Of a stretch of 64,000 bases of DNA, positions 49,502 through 57,720 are shown piece by piece. A program made the translations under genes and the position numbers. The notes under the pieces were generated by a model, which worked only from the letters and a program-made list of their open reading frames with translations, had not been told where the DNA came from and did not search any database. The stretch comes from JAICXG01 sp036825615 (GTDB lineage: Bacteria; Verrucomicrobiota; Verrucomicrobiia; Chthoniobacterales; UBA10450). The stretch is from assembly GCA_036825615.1 (NCBI GenBank), contig DAISXY010000008.1, positions 1 to 64,000 of the forward strand, in the 5' to 3' direction. The stretch's first letter is position 1. Every line of letters starts with the position of its first letter.

Positions 49502-49587
49502 CCCCGGTCGCAGCAGCGCGCGAAGTCCCCGAAAGGGGGGCGAAAATTTGCAAACGCGTTTCCGATACTCGATACGATTCGAGCGGT

Positions 49588-49989
49588 GTGAAGATTTTGC
49601 TGGTAGAAGATCATGGGGAGACGCGGGCGGTCTTGTCTGGCCTGCTCGGCCGGGCCGGGCACGAAGTCGCCGCGGCCGCCAATGTGGAGCAGGCGTTGCA
49701 GCTCATCGACTCGGCGCCCTTTGAGGTCTTGATCTGCGATATCGGGCTGCCGGACGGGAGCGGGCTCGATGTCATCGCCGCAGCGAAGCAGCATGAGGGC
49801 TGGAGAAAAATGATCGCGCTCACCGCGCACGACGAAGCGGCCGAGCGAGACGCAGGTCTGGAGGCCGGTTTCGACGAATATCTGACCAAGCCGTTCGACT
49901 TCCACGAGCTGCGCTCGGTTCTGGGCGAGCGACGCCATAGCTCAGCCAGTTCGGAGCTCTCGGCTTCGACTGGAGAGGCCGGCGTGTAA
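49588..49989 (+). CDS. Single-domain response regulator
   Basis: 133 aa from a GTG at 49588. Receiver domain only: VEDHGETR, phospho-Asp in VLICDIGLPDGSGLD, LTAHD and YLTKPFDFHEL. No output domain. It may act as a phosphate carrier or feed an orphan kinase. The Ser-rich tail (HSSASSELSASTGEAG) is not conserved-looking. No kinase is adjacent. Confidence 0.9.
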   Translation: MKILLVEDHGETRAVLSGLLGRAGHEVAAAANVEQALQLIDSAPFEVLICDIGLPDGSGLDVIAAAKQHEGWRKMIALTAHDEAAERDAGLEAGFDEYLTKPFDFHELRSVLGERRHSSASSELSASTGEAGV

Positions 49990-50029
49990 GAAGGAGAAGA
50001 GTTACTCCTTCAGCCACGAAACACCACCT

Positions 50030-50359
50030 ATGCGGACCATCGTTCTGCTCGTCATTTCCAATGCCTTTATGAACCTGGCCTGGTACGGTCATTTGAAATT
50101 CCGGCAGCAGCCGCTCTGGCTCGTCATTCTCGCGAGCTGGGGTTTGGCCTTCTTCGAGTACGTTTTCCAAGTGCCAGCGAACCGGATTGGGGTAAACCAG
50201 TGGAGCGTGCCGCAGCTCAAGATTTTGCAGGAATGCATCACGCTCCTCGTCTTTACTGTCATTGCCTTTGCGCTCTTTCGCGCCCCGATCCGCTGGAACA
50301 TCGGCGCCGCCTATCTCTGCATCGTCGGGGCGGTTTATTTCGCCTTCTTTACTCGTTAG
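50030..50359 (+). CDS. DUF486/DMT-like small membrane protein
   Basis: 109 aa with four membrane helices. NAFMNLAWYGHLKFR, FFEYVFQVPANRIG and LKILQECITLLVFTVIAF match DUF486, a small four-helix family in the drug/metabolite transporter clan. Function unknown. The stop TAG lies within a TCGTTAGGC copy (50353). Converges on the APC permease with a 4-bp overlap. Confidence 0.9.
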   Translation: MRTIVLLVISNAFMNLAWYGHLKFRQQPLWLVILASWGLAFFEYVFQVPANRIGVNQWSVPQLKILQECITLLVFTVIAFALFRAPIRWNIGAAYLCIVGAVYFAFFTR

Positions 50360-52152
50360 GCGTAAACCAGCAGGTCGATCTCTTCCGGGAGCAGATCGGA
50401 GACGTCGCGGACCAGGTTTCCGCGCAGAAGTTTGCTCATGAGATGACGCCGCGGTGCGCCCAGAATGAGCCGGGAGGTGCCTAAGGTCGCCGCGATGTCG
50501 ACGATTGTGCGCGAAGGTGCATCACTCACCGCATAGCAAAAGAGCGGCGGATTGTCCGGAGCCCGGCGTCGCGCTTGCTCGAAGATGGCGCGCGCTTCGG
50601 GATCATCCTGCCACTTTCGGCGTGAGTCTTCCTCGGTAAGAAAACGTTGTTCGCGTACGAAAAGGAGGTAAAGACGCCGCCCTGTCTCGCTCGCCTCCCG
50701 CAAGGCAAAATCGAGGGTCCGTCCCGCGCCCCGAACGGCACAGAGCATGACTCCGCCATTGCGACCGGCGACCGCGATCGCAGCGCCATTCGAGGACGCC
50801 GCGGCCAGTCCTGTCACTTTCAGTCGTCGTTCCTGCACCAGACCGCGCAGGACCAGACCAACCGCCAGGATCGTGACCGCGAAATAGCGCGCGTTCGGTT
50901 TGTCCCAAAGGAGCGAGACTTCAATCGCGGCCATGACAAGGAATGTGCCGAACATCAGGCTGCGTTCTCCCGGCTTGATCGAAAGCTGCCGATCGGTCGC
51001 AGTCGCGCCGAGGTTAGTTGCGATCGCGCCGACGACGCCGACCGCATAAAGATCAGCCAGGCCGGCCATGTCTTTCACCGCGACCACCAGGATGGCGGGA
51101 ACGACAGCCGCGAGAATCAGTCCGCACGCCGGCACTCCCCAGCGATTGAGGTTTTGGAAAATCGCCGGCAGCTCGCGATCCCGAGCCATCAGGAATTGGA
51201 TCGCGATCAGATCTACCACCGCTGTGTTGGTGGCCGAGAGCAGAAGCAGGCCGAAAACCACGCTTACGACGAACGCGAATAATTTGCCCATCGCCGGCCC
51301 GAGGGCGCCGCCGACAAAGACCTGGCCCATGTAGCGAAGCATGTAATCGCGAACGCCGGCCGCGCCGGGCGCGTTCACATCGCCGTTTGCCACCTGCAAT
51401 CCATGCAGGGCATGCGCTGCCAGACCGAAGAGCGCGGTGAAACAGCAGACTTCGATCATAACCCAAAGGATCGCCGGCGTAGAAGTTTTGCGGACGGAAG
51501 GATGCGCTTCACTGCTGCCGGGATCGAGGCGCATTACACCGGTTGCGTTGGCGATGGCTTCCACCCCGGAGAGTGCGAGCACAATCCCGACAAACGCCTG
51601 CCAGTGGTCGAGCAGGCTCCCATGCAACGGCTGGAGTTGTTGCAGCGCGGTTGCCAAATGCGGGACGCAGAACGCACCCAGTACCAGCACCACCATCGCA
51701 GCCGGCACGGCGATAAGAAAGGCGAGCCCACCGCTGTGGCGCGGGCCGAGCAGATTGAGAAGCCCGATGGCGAGAATCGAAGCCGCCGCGAACTTCTCCG
51801 GATGCGGAACCCCGAGATACTGGAATGCGGAAAGCGCGCTGATTGCCGCCGTCACGAGATAATCGGCAATGAGAAGAAATCCGCCCACAATCGAAATGAC
51901 CTCCGAGCGGTGCCGAACACTGGCGTAAACTCCGCCGCCATCGGGATAGAGGCGGCAAATGATAATATAGTTACAACCTACCAGGGCCGTGAGCAGACAC
52001 ATCGCCGCGATGAGCCAGAAGGAGGAATAGCCGGCGACGGCGAAAGCGAGCCCGATGACATAGGCTTTGCTGGTGCCCCAGTCGCCATAAAGAATTGCCG
52101 CGGCCCGAGGGATATCTACATTTCGTGGCCGCCTAACGAGAGTAGCAATCAT
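50356..52152 (-). CDS. APC-family permease with C-terminal Usp-like domain
   Basis: 598 aa. The first 420 residues carry about 12 helices of the amino acid-polyamine-organocation superfamily (helix 1 region AAAILYGDWGTSKAYVIGLAF; YPDGGGVYASVRHRSEVIS after helix 2). Residues 440-598 form a soluble domain (VAGRNGGVMLCAVRGAGRTLDFAL ... TSRLILGAPRRHLMSKLLRGNLVRDVSDLL) like the universal stress protein fold with its GxxxxG-like nucleotide loop. This architecture suggests transport gated by ATP or a nucleotide such as c-di-AMP. Substrate unknown; the N-terminal WGTSKAY lacks a clear amino-acid signature. A motif copy at 52131 lies near the start (LVRRP). Confidence 0.85.
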   Translation of the reverse strand: MIATLVRRPRNVDIPRAAAILYGDWGTSKAYVIGLAFAVAGYSSFWLIAAMCLLTALVGCNYIIICRLYPDGGGVYASVRHRSEVISIVGGFLLIADYLVTAAISALSAFQYLGVPHPEKFAAASILAIGLLNLLGPRHSGGLAFLIAVPAAMVVLVLGAFCVPHLATALQQLQPLHGSLLDHWQAFVGIVLALSGVEAIANATGVMRLDPGSSEAHPSVRKTSTPAILWVMIEVCCFTALFGLAAHALHGLQVANGDVNAPGAAGVRDYMLRYMGQVFVGGALGPAMGKLFAFVVSVVFGLLLLSATNTAVVDLIAIQFLMARDRELPAIFQNLNRWGVPACGLILAAVVPAILVVAVKDMAGLADLYAVGVVGAIATNLGATATDRQLSIKPGERSLMFGTFLVMAAIEVSLLWDKPNARYFAVTILAVGLVLRGLVQERRLKVTGLAAASSNGAAIAVAGRNGGVMLCAVRGAGRTLDFALREASETGRRLYLLFVREQRFLTEEDSRRKWQDDPEARAIFEQARRRAPDNPPLFCYAVSDAPSRTIVDIAATLGTSRLILGAPRRHLMSKLLRGNLVRDVSDLLPEEIDLLVYA

Positions 52153-52589
52153 AAGACTAAAGCCAGTGTCTCGGTTGCCTGTCGCACGAGCGGCTGAGAC
52201 AACGCTAGCTAAGAGAGCGACTGCGCGGATTCTCGATGAACCAGGTCCAGAACGGCGCTATCCATCTTTCCGGCTTATCCGGCGGAGCGGGTGGCGCAGG
52301 CTCGGGCGGCGGCGGCGGGCTCGAACGTTGTGCCGGCAGGCCGATCCGACGCGCGGGGGATTGCTCCTTTTTAGCGCAGATCTCTCGCTCTTTCGCCCGC
52401 GAAGCGGCCATGGTCTGCATCGCTAACTCTGGCCCGCGACCTGGGGAGAGCGTTAGTTAAAATGCATGGCTGGAACGCTAAAATTTCGTTAACACAAATA
52501 TCGGCCGAAGCGGCGCGAGGGCGCGCCGGCTCCAAGTGCGATGCCAGCGTCAAAGGATTGGAGCCGGCCCGCCCCCGGGCCGCAGGTTG
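52153..52589. other. Gene-free stretch with a REP-like inverted pair
   Basis: No credible gene: a Gly-rich frame (52236-52460) and a Pro-rich frame opposite it are both composition artefacts. At 52513-52536 lies GCGCGAGGGCGCGCCGGCTCCAA and at 52558-52582 its facing relative TTGGAGCCGGCCCGCCCCCGGG (described in parts; about 23 bases each). The same family recurs at 54333-54360 and 54883-54925. Confidence 0.6.
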
Positions 52590-53174
52590 CTACCGCTCGC
52601 GCTCGCTCGCAACCGGCACGAGCCGCCGATCGGGGATCAGCCACATCAGGGCGACGGCGATGTAAATGCAGCCGGCGATCCACGGCCGAACAAAGGAGAG
52701 CGCGATGCCACTCGCATAGAGCAGCGGCGAGAGTTTACCTTTCCAATCCGAGCCCAGCGCCTTGGCCAAGCGCGAACCCGGACCTTGCGCCGCCACGATC
52801 AGGGTTTGCAGGATCTTGTAGGCGATCGCTGCCATGAAAAGCACGGCGCCATAAAGCGCGGAGGGAACAGGCTGAAAATGGTTTTCGCCCATCCAGCCGG
52901 TCACGAACGGGAAGAGCGAGAGCCAGAAGAGAAGATGGAGATTCGCCCACATGATCCCGCCGTTGATCCGATGACAGGCGTGCAGGAGATGGTGATGGTT
53001 ATTCCAATAAATGCCGAGGTAAATAAAGCTCAGCACATAGGTGAGAAACACCGGCAGCAAGGGTCGCAATGCGGTTGGCTCAGGGCTGTGCGGCACCTTC
53101 AGCTCCAGCACCATGATGGTGATGATGATGGCCAGCACCCCATCGCTGAAGGCCTCGAGCCGATTGGTTTCCAT
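52590..53174 (-). CDS. TMEM175-family potassium channel-like protein
   Basis: 194 aa from the ATG at 53174. The signature RLEAFSDGVLAIIITIMVLEL with the FSD filter motif is at residue 5. Six hydrophobic segments follow. IYWNNHHHLLHACHRINGG is the next conserved block. Bacterial TMEM175 proteins (DUF1211) form leaky K+ channels as tetramers. The 248 bases before it contain a small hairpin (CGACAGGC / GCCTGTCG, 53275-53298). Confidence 0.92.
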   Translation of the reverse strand: METNRLEAFSDGVLAIIITIMVLELKVPHSPEPTALRPLLPVFLTYVLSFIYLGIYWNNHHHLLHACHRINGGIMWANLHLLFWLSLFPFVTGWMGENHFQPVPSALYGAVLFMAAIAYKILQTLIVAAQGPGSRLAKALGSDWKGKLSPLLYASGIALSFVRPWIAGCIYIAVALMWLIPDRRLVPVASERER

Positions 53175-53422
53175 CGGCGCTTTTTTACCGAGCTGTGAGC
53201 GCTTGCAAAGTGCAAACTGCGAGTTCCACACCGGCCATGCTTCCTGGAACTCAGGCATCTTGCCCGACCGCAACCGACAGGCTTCCCAGCCTGTCGATTA
53301 ACAAACCATGATCCGGCAGGCGGCAAGCGCTGCCCGCCAGGTGATCCTCAAAGCCTGACTACCGAGTCGTGGCAGTCATCGCGGCAATTGCGAGAAAGCG
53401 AGCACATTCTCCTCTTCCCCGT

Positions 53423-53617
53423 TCAGCTTTCAGCTCTGCTTCCGGGGATGCGGCCGAGGACGACATTCTCCTCCGTCCAGAGGTGCACCTGGCCGCAAAA
53501 GCTACAGGCCAGCTTGTTATCTGCCTCCCTGATCCCGGCGAAGTTGCCGGCTTTAGTCGTTAGGCCGGTGGCGAACAGTCTCCCGGTGCGCGAGCACCGC
53601 ACCAGGATCCGCATCAT
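53423..53617 (-). CDS. Small zinc-ribbon-like protein
   Basis: 64 aa from the ATG at 53617 (two ATGs in a row, and the frame starts at 53659). It has one Cys near the start (VRCSRTGRLFATGL) and a CSFCGQVHLWTEENVVL motif. The pattern 'C..TG....TGL ... C..CG..H.W...' is one I recall from small uncharacterised soil-bacterial proteins, probably a zinc ribbon. A dispersed-motif copy (53557) encodes GLTT inside it, which supports real coding. Confidence 0.6.
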   Translation of the reverse strand: MMRILVRCSRTGRLFATGLTTKAGNFAGIREADNKLACSFCGQVHLWTEENVVLGRIPGSRAES

Positions 53618-53773
53618 TGGCTGCTGGGTCGGAATCTTTGCTGAACGTTGCGGCATCATGTTCTTCTGCCTTTTTCCTTTTGACTTCTTACTTGAGTTTT
53701 TATCCTACTGCTTGTTCGCCGGCGCGACGCAAACATGCGAGTGCGGCCGGCCCGACGGGAACCGCCACAGGAG

Positions 53774-54061
53774 CTAGCGGCGCCGTCCCGCGAACTGTCG
53801 CGGCCGGCCCGATCCTTCCGGCCGCGGACGCGCTTCGTTCACGGTCAGCGCGCGCCCGTGCAATTCCTTGCCATTCAACGCCGCGATCGCATTTTGCGCG
53901 GCTTCATTCGCCTCCATCGTGACGAAGGCAAAACCGCGAGAGCGGCCCGTCATCCGGTCGGTGACAAGCGCGACGTCGCTGACGCGCCCCTGTTCTTCAA
54001 AGAGGTCCTGGAGATCGTTTTCAGTGGTCTCGAAAGCGAGATTCCCAACATAGAGTTTCAT
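53774..54061 (-). CDS. RRM-domain RNA-binding protein
   Basis: 95 aa from the ATG at 54061. A single RRM: RNP2 KLYVGNLAF (residues 2-10) and RNP1 RGFAFVTM (about 43-50), then a short Arg/Gly/Pro-rich tail. Such small RRM proteins are cold-induced RNA chaperones in cyanobacteria and others. The longer reading frame upstream adds no domain. Confidence 0.93.
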   Translation of the reverse strand: MKLYVGNLAFETTENDLQDLFEEQGRVSDVALVTDRMTGRSRGFAFVTMEANEAAQNAIAALNGKELHGRALTVNEARPRPEGSGRPRQFAGRRR

Positions 54062-54453
54062 AGTGTGATTCGAATCGGAAAACTGTGAGATACAGTGCCG
54101 TTCCCGGTTTTCGGGTTTCAAAATCACCACCAGAACAATCTGGCTGACGATCTACCGTGCAGAGACAAACAGACTAACCAACAAGGCGCCACTATCGTCC
54201 GGATCGTGCCAAAGACAAAGCTTTTAATTGCGCGTGCGCCGCTGAAAGGGGGTTTTCGCCGCCCGCATGTCCTGTCGCTAGCAGCCCACGGCGCAGCAGG
54301 AGCGGTCGCCCTACAGGTGAATGTTGCTGGCCGTTGGAGCCGGCCCGCCCTCGGGCCGCCCACGCGCGCTCGGACCCCGCACGCGACCTTGGTTCGGTTC
54401 GATGGTTGCGGGCCGCGATGACGGGTGTTTGTTGCCAACACCGCCTGTCTGCC
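54062..54453. other. Gene-free stretch with one REP-like copy
   Basis: The 392 bases between the RRM and VOC genes carry no credible gene. At 54333-54360 lies a single copy of the GGAGCCGGCCCGCCCTCGGG family, and related copies occur at 54883-54925 (after the VOC gene) and 52513-52582. The region must hold the promoters of the two divergent genes. Confidence 0.55.
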
Positions 54454-54852
54454 ATGACTATCCACCGCTTCGATCACATTGACCTTCGGGTGTCCGATTT
54501 TGCGGAAGCCAGGAAATTTTATGATGCATTCCTGCCGGCGCTCGGTTTTCCGAACATCCGCGTCGGGGAAACAGAAGTCGCCTATTACGCTGAGGGCGAT
54601 CGCAAAACGTCGGCTTTCATCGGTCTGAACGAGGAACCTGGCCATCGCGGCAACGCCAATCGCTTCGCCTTTTGGGCGGATACGGAAGAAGAAGTCAACC
54701 GGCTCGGTGCCATCATCCGGCGGGCCGGCGCGCAGAAGGTCGAAGGCCCGGAGTATTGCCACGACTACACGCCCGGTTACTACGCCGTCTTCTTCGAGGA
54801 TGCCGACGGCAATAAGTGGGAAATCTGCTGTCGCAACGCTCGCGTGCGCTGA
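54454..54852 (+). CDS. VOC-family (glyoxalase/dioxygenase-like) protein
   Basis: 132 aa from the ATG at 54454. FDHIDLRVSDFAEARKFYDAFL is the VOC start with a metal His. HDYTPGYYAVFFEDADGNKWEI supplies the closing Glu. One module pair, so a homodimer is expected. The reaction is unknown; related proteins are glyoxalases, fosfomycin-resistance enzymes or dioxygenases. Longer frame upstream enters REP-like sequence and is not used. Confidence 0.9.
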   Translation: MTIHRFDHIDLRVSDFAEARKFYDAFLPALGFPNIRVGETEVAYYAEGDRKTSAFIGLNEEPGHRGNANRFAFWADTEEEVNRLGAIIRRAGAQKVEGPEYCHDYTPGYYAVFFEDADGNKWEICCRNARVR

Positions 54853-54968
54853 CGCCGGAGCCCATCTGCGCGCACATCATTGGAGCCGGTGCGCCCTCGC
54901 GCCGCCTCCACGCGATCGGAGCCGGCGGCGGAATCTTGAACGCTGCTGTTGAACTGCCGACGCCGCGA

Positions 54969-55664
54969 TCAGGAGCGGACCGAGAGGCGCACGTGAGAGC
55001 CGTCAGCGAGGAAGACGGAAGAGGGTTGCTGTTGCAGGGTCTCGCTGAACTCAGGGCCAAAGACACTGGGGTCGAGCTTCCAAGTCGCGGCCGGCCGGAT
55101 GCGCCAGCGCGGATGTTCGAGGCGGCACTCAATCACACGCGAGCCGAGGGCGGTGAAGCGCCATGGTCGCGCGAGGAAGAAATCGTCGGTTGAACCAACG
55201 GGAACGGGGCGCGCGTCGCCACTCGCCACCAGCGAGAGATTTTCCCATTTACCCGCCGGTCGCCAGCCGTACTCGGCCGTGACTTCGCCGTCTTGATCGA
55301 CCAGATGATGTCGCATGCTGAGCGAGAGTAATGGATGGCCGGGAAAGGCATGGGCAAAGACCGGCGCGATGGCGCCCGGGACGATCTCGCGCACGATCGC
55401 GACTCCGCGACGCCAGTCATCGAGATTGCGCTGGCGCACATGGAACCGCAGTTGGACACACTCGAAGAGTCGTTGTCGCAATGGCGGCTGATTGATGAGA
55501 ACCGTGTCACCCGAGAGAAAGCTGACGACGCTGAGGAAGGTTACTCCATCCAGAAGATCGAGCTCCGTGCCCCGTGGCACGCGCGGCGCGAGCAGCCGCG
55601 GGTCGACCTCAAAGTTGAAGAAGGCGAGATATCGCCAGTTGGCTGTGAGAACGGGCTTGAGCAT
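54969..55664 (-). CDS. DUF2071 (YqjF-like) protein
   Basis: 231 aa. YLAFFNFEVDPRLLAPRVPRGTELD, VSFLSGDTVL, LRFHVRQRNLDDWRRGVAIVREIVP and MRHHLV match DUF2071, a family of beta-barrel proteins related to acetoacetate decarboxylase-like folds with unknown reaction (blocks given as landmarks). Starts at an ATG that yields the standard N-terminus. The 129 bases upstream hold nothing clear. Confidence 0.9.
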   Translation of the reverse strand: MLKPVLTANWRYLAFFNFEVDPRLLAPRVPRGTELDLLDGVTFLSVVSFLSGDTVLINQPPLRQRLFECVQLRFHVRQRNLDDWRRGVAIVREIVPGAIAPVFAHAFPGHPLLSLSMRHHLVDQDGEVTAEYGWRPAGKWENLSLVASGDARPVPVGSTDDFFLARPWRFTALGSRVIECRLEHPRWRIRPAATWKLDPSVFGPEFSETLQQQPSSVFLADGSHVRLSVRS

Positions 55665-55793
55665 TCAAAAAGCTGAAAACTGAAATGCATCTAATAACCT
55701 CAAAGGTGGAAAGCTGTTAACCACGGGCACAGCTATTACATTGGAGGCCAAGTGGTCCATACCGTACCGGAGCGGACAGATCATCGCGTGAGC

Positions 55794-56486
55794 TTAGAAA
55801 CCTTCGGTTGAAAGACGATAGCCGATTCCTACTTCGGTTTTGATGAGAGTCGGGGTGTTAGTATTGGCTTCCAGTTTCTTGCGCAGATGAGTGACATAGA
55901 CACGGAGATATTGCGCCTGACTCTCGGCTTTCTCACCCCAGACGGTGCGCAAGAGTTGGCGATGGGTTACAACCTTACCGGCGTTCTGTACTAACACTCG
56001 CAGGAGCGCATACTCAGTCGGAGTGAGCTTGATCTCGGTCCCGTTGAGTTTTACCTGGCGCGCCGCGAAGTCGACACAGAGCGGGCCGGACTGGAAAACC
56101 GGTTCCCCGGTTTCGGTCAGGGAGCGGCGTTGCGCGACACGGACGCGCGCGAGCAGCTCGGCCGTATCGAAAGGCTTGGTGACATAGTCATCGGCGCCGG
56201 CGTCGAGGGCGGCGACTTTTTCGTCGGGTTCGTCGCGCACGGAAAGGATCAGCACCGGCACGTCGGACCATTCGCGGAGATGCCTGAGCAGTTTCATCCC
56301 ATCCATGTCGGGAAGGCCGAGATCGAGCAGGACGATGTCGGGGCGACGGTAGGCGATCTCGGCCAGGCCGGCCTGACCGGTTTCCGCTTCGAAGACCTGA
56401 TGCTCGGCGCTTTCAAGGGCGAGACGCAGGAGACGACGGATTTGTTTTTCGTCATCAATGATGAGGGCGATGCGTTTTGGTCTCAT
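55794..56486 (-). CDS. kdpE: KdpE-like response regulator
   Basis: 230 aa. Receiver: IDDEKQIRRLLRLALE, phospho-Asp in DIVLLDLGLPDMDG, LSVRDEPDEKVAALDAGADDYVTKPF. Winged-helix output domain with IKLTPTEYALLRVLVQNAGKVVTH and LRVYVTHLRKKLE (landmarks). KdpE family by close pattern match. The ATG overlaps the kinase stop by 4 bp. No kdpFABC operon is in the window; the potassium transporter next to it is Kup instead. Confidence 0.88.
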   Translation of the reverse strand: MRPKRIALIIDDEKQIRRLLRLALESAEHQVFEAETGQAGLAEIAYRRPDIVLLDLGLPDMDGMKLLRHLREWSDVPVLILSVRDEPDEKVAALDAGADDYVTKPFDTAELLARVRVAQRRSLTETGEPVFQSGPLCVDFAARQVKLNGTEIKLTPTEYALLRVLVQNAGKVVTHRQLLRTVWGEKAESQAQYLRVYVTHLRKKLEANTNTPTLIKTEVGIGYRLSTEGF

Positions 56487-57604
56487 GCGGTTGCTTCAAT
56501 CGTGCTGGCGTCCCGCACCGAGACCGGCAGGCTGATGGTGAAGCGGGCGCCGCCGCCGTCGCGATTCTCGGCCGTGAGCGTGCCGCCGTGCGCTTCGACA
56601 AAGCCGCGCGCGATCGAGAGCCCAAGGCCGAGCCCTCCGGGTTTGCGATTGTCGGCGCGAAAGAATTTTTCGAAAACCCGCTCGATCGATTCCGGCGCGA
56701 GGCCGGGTCCGCGATCGCTGACCGAGATGCGGAGCTGTTCATCGCGGTATTCGGCGTCGATCTCGATTGGCGATCGAACCGGGGCATGCGTGGCGGCATT
56801 GGCGAGCAACTTCGCGATCGCCTGCTCGAGCAGGGTGTGATCGACGAGTACGAGCGGCAGATTCTCGGGCAAATCGAGCCGAACCTCGCGGCCATTGAGG
56901 GATTCGCGCTCGACTTCGACCGCGGACTCGAGCAGCTCGCGCAGGTCGCACCATTCCTGTTTCGGCCTAACGATTCCGCTTTCGAGCCGGTTCATGTCCA
57001 AAAGATTGTTCACGACCCGGTTGAGCCGGCGCGAGCCGTCGCGGATCTCGGTTGCGAGTTGCCGGAGCAGCTCGGGGTTTTCCATCATGGGCGCAGCCCG
57101 AACCAATTCCTGGCTGGCGGCGCCGATCGCGGCGAGCGGTGTTTTCAGTTCATGCGAAACACAATCGAGCAGCGTTTTGCGCAAACGTTCCGATTCCTGC
57201 GCGAGCTGCACCTGCGCGGCGAGATGCTCGCGCTCCTTCAACTGCGCCGTCAGGCTGCCGACGGTAAGCGCGACAATAAAGTAGGTCGCGAAGGTGAGCG
57301 CGTCTTGGAACCTTGCGATGTGCAGGGTGAAAAGCGGCGGGATGAAAAGAAAATTCCACGAGAGCGCACTCAGGGCCGCGACGAGCAAGACCGGCCCGCG
57401 GCTCAGCACCATCCCGGCAAGGAGAACGCCGAGAAGAAAAATGAGCGAGATCGCACCATAACCCACAATCGGTGTGATGAGCCAGCTGAGGATGGTAAGC
57501 GCGGCGACCCCGGCGACCGCGCCGAGGTACTGCTTGAGCGGGGCGAATACTGGCGCCTCGGGAGGCGGCAAATCGGTCAGGCGCGGACTGGACGCTTCCA
57601 GCAC
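56483..57604 (-). CDS. KdpD-like sensor kinase lacking the N-terminal KdpD/Usp domains
   Basis: 373 aa, against about 900 for full KdpD. It starts with a short tail and the four-helix DUF4118 membrane domain (about 25-105: YLGAVAGVAALTILSWLI ... TFATYFIVALTVGSL). HisKA has LLDCVSHELKTPLAAIGAAS (phospho-His), and HATPase_c has LLANAATHAP, VSDRGPGL and GGLGLGLSIARGF. The N-terminal KdpD sensor and Usp nucleotide-binding domains of classical KdpD are absent. Divergent from kup by 116 bp, so control of kup by this pair is likely but inferred. Motif copy 56965 encodes IVRP. Confidence 0.85.
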   Translation of the reverse strand: MLEASSPRLTDLPPPEAPVFAPLKQYLGAVAGVAALTILSWLITPIVGYGAISLIFLLGVLLAGMVLSRGPVLLVAALSALSWNFLFIPPLFTLHIARFQDALTFATYFIVALTVGSLTAQLKEREHLAAQVQLAQESERLRKTLLDCVSHELKTPLAAIGAASQELVRAAPMMENPELLRQLATEIRDGSRRLNRVVNNLLDMNRLESGIVRPKQEWCDLRELLESAVEVERESLNGREVRLDLPENLPLVLVDHTLLEQAIAKLLANAATHAPVRSPIEIDAEYRDEQLRISVSDRGPGLAPESIERVFEKFFRADNRKPGGLGLGLSIARGFVEAHGGTLTAENRDGGGARFTISLPVSVRDASTIEATA

Positions 57605-57720
57605 GAGCAGATTGTAAGTGCATCGGACGCGCAGGGAAATGGCGGGCTCCGAAATTTTAGTACCGTTTTAATTACTTTCAGATTGCCCGGCAGCCTAAGC
57701 TCTAAGGTCGGACGAACTCC

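Noticed and set aside
52236..52460. Gly-rich 74-codon frame
   Set aside because: Low-complexity run with no signal or conserved block, and an equally open Pro-rich frame opposite.
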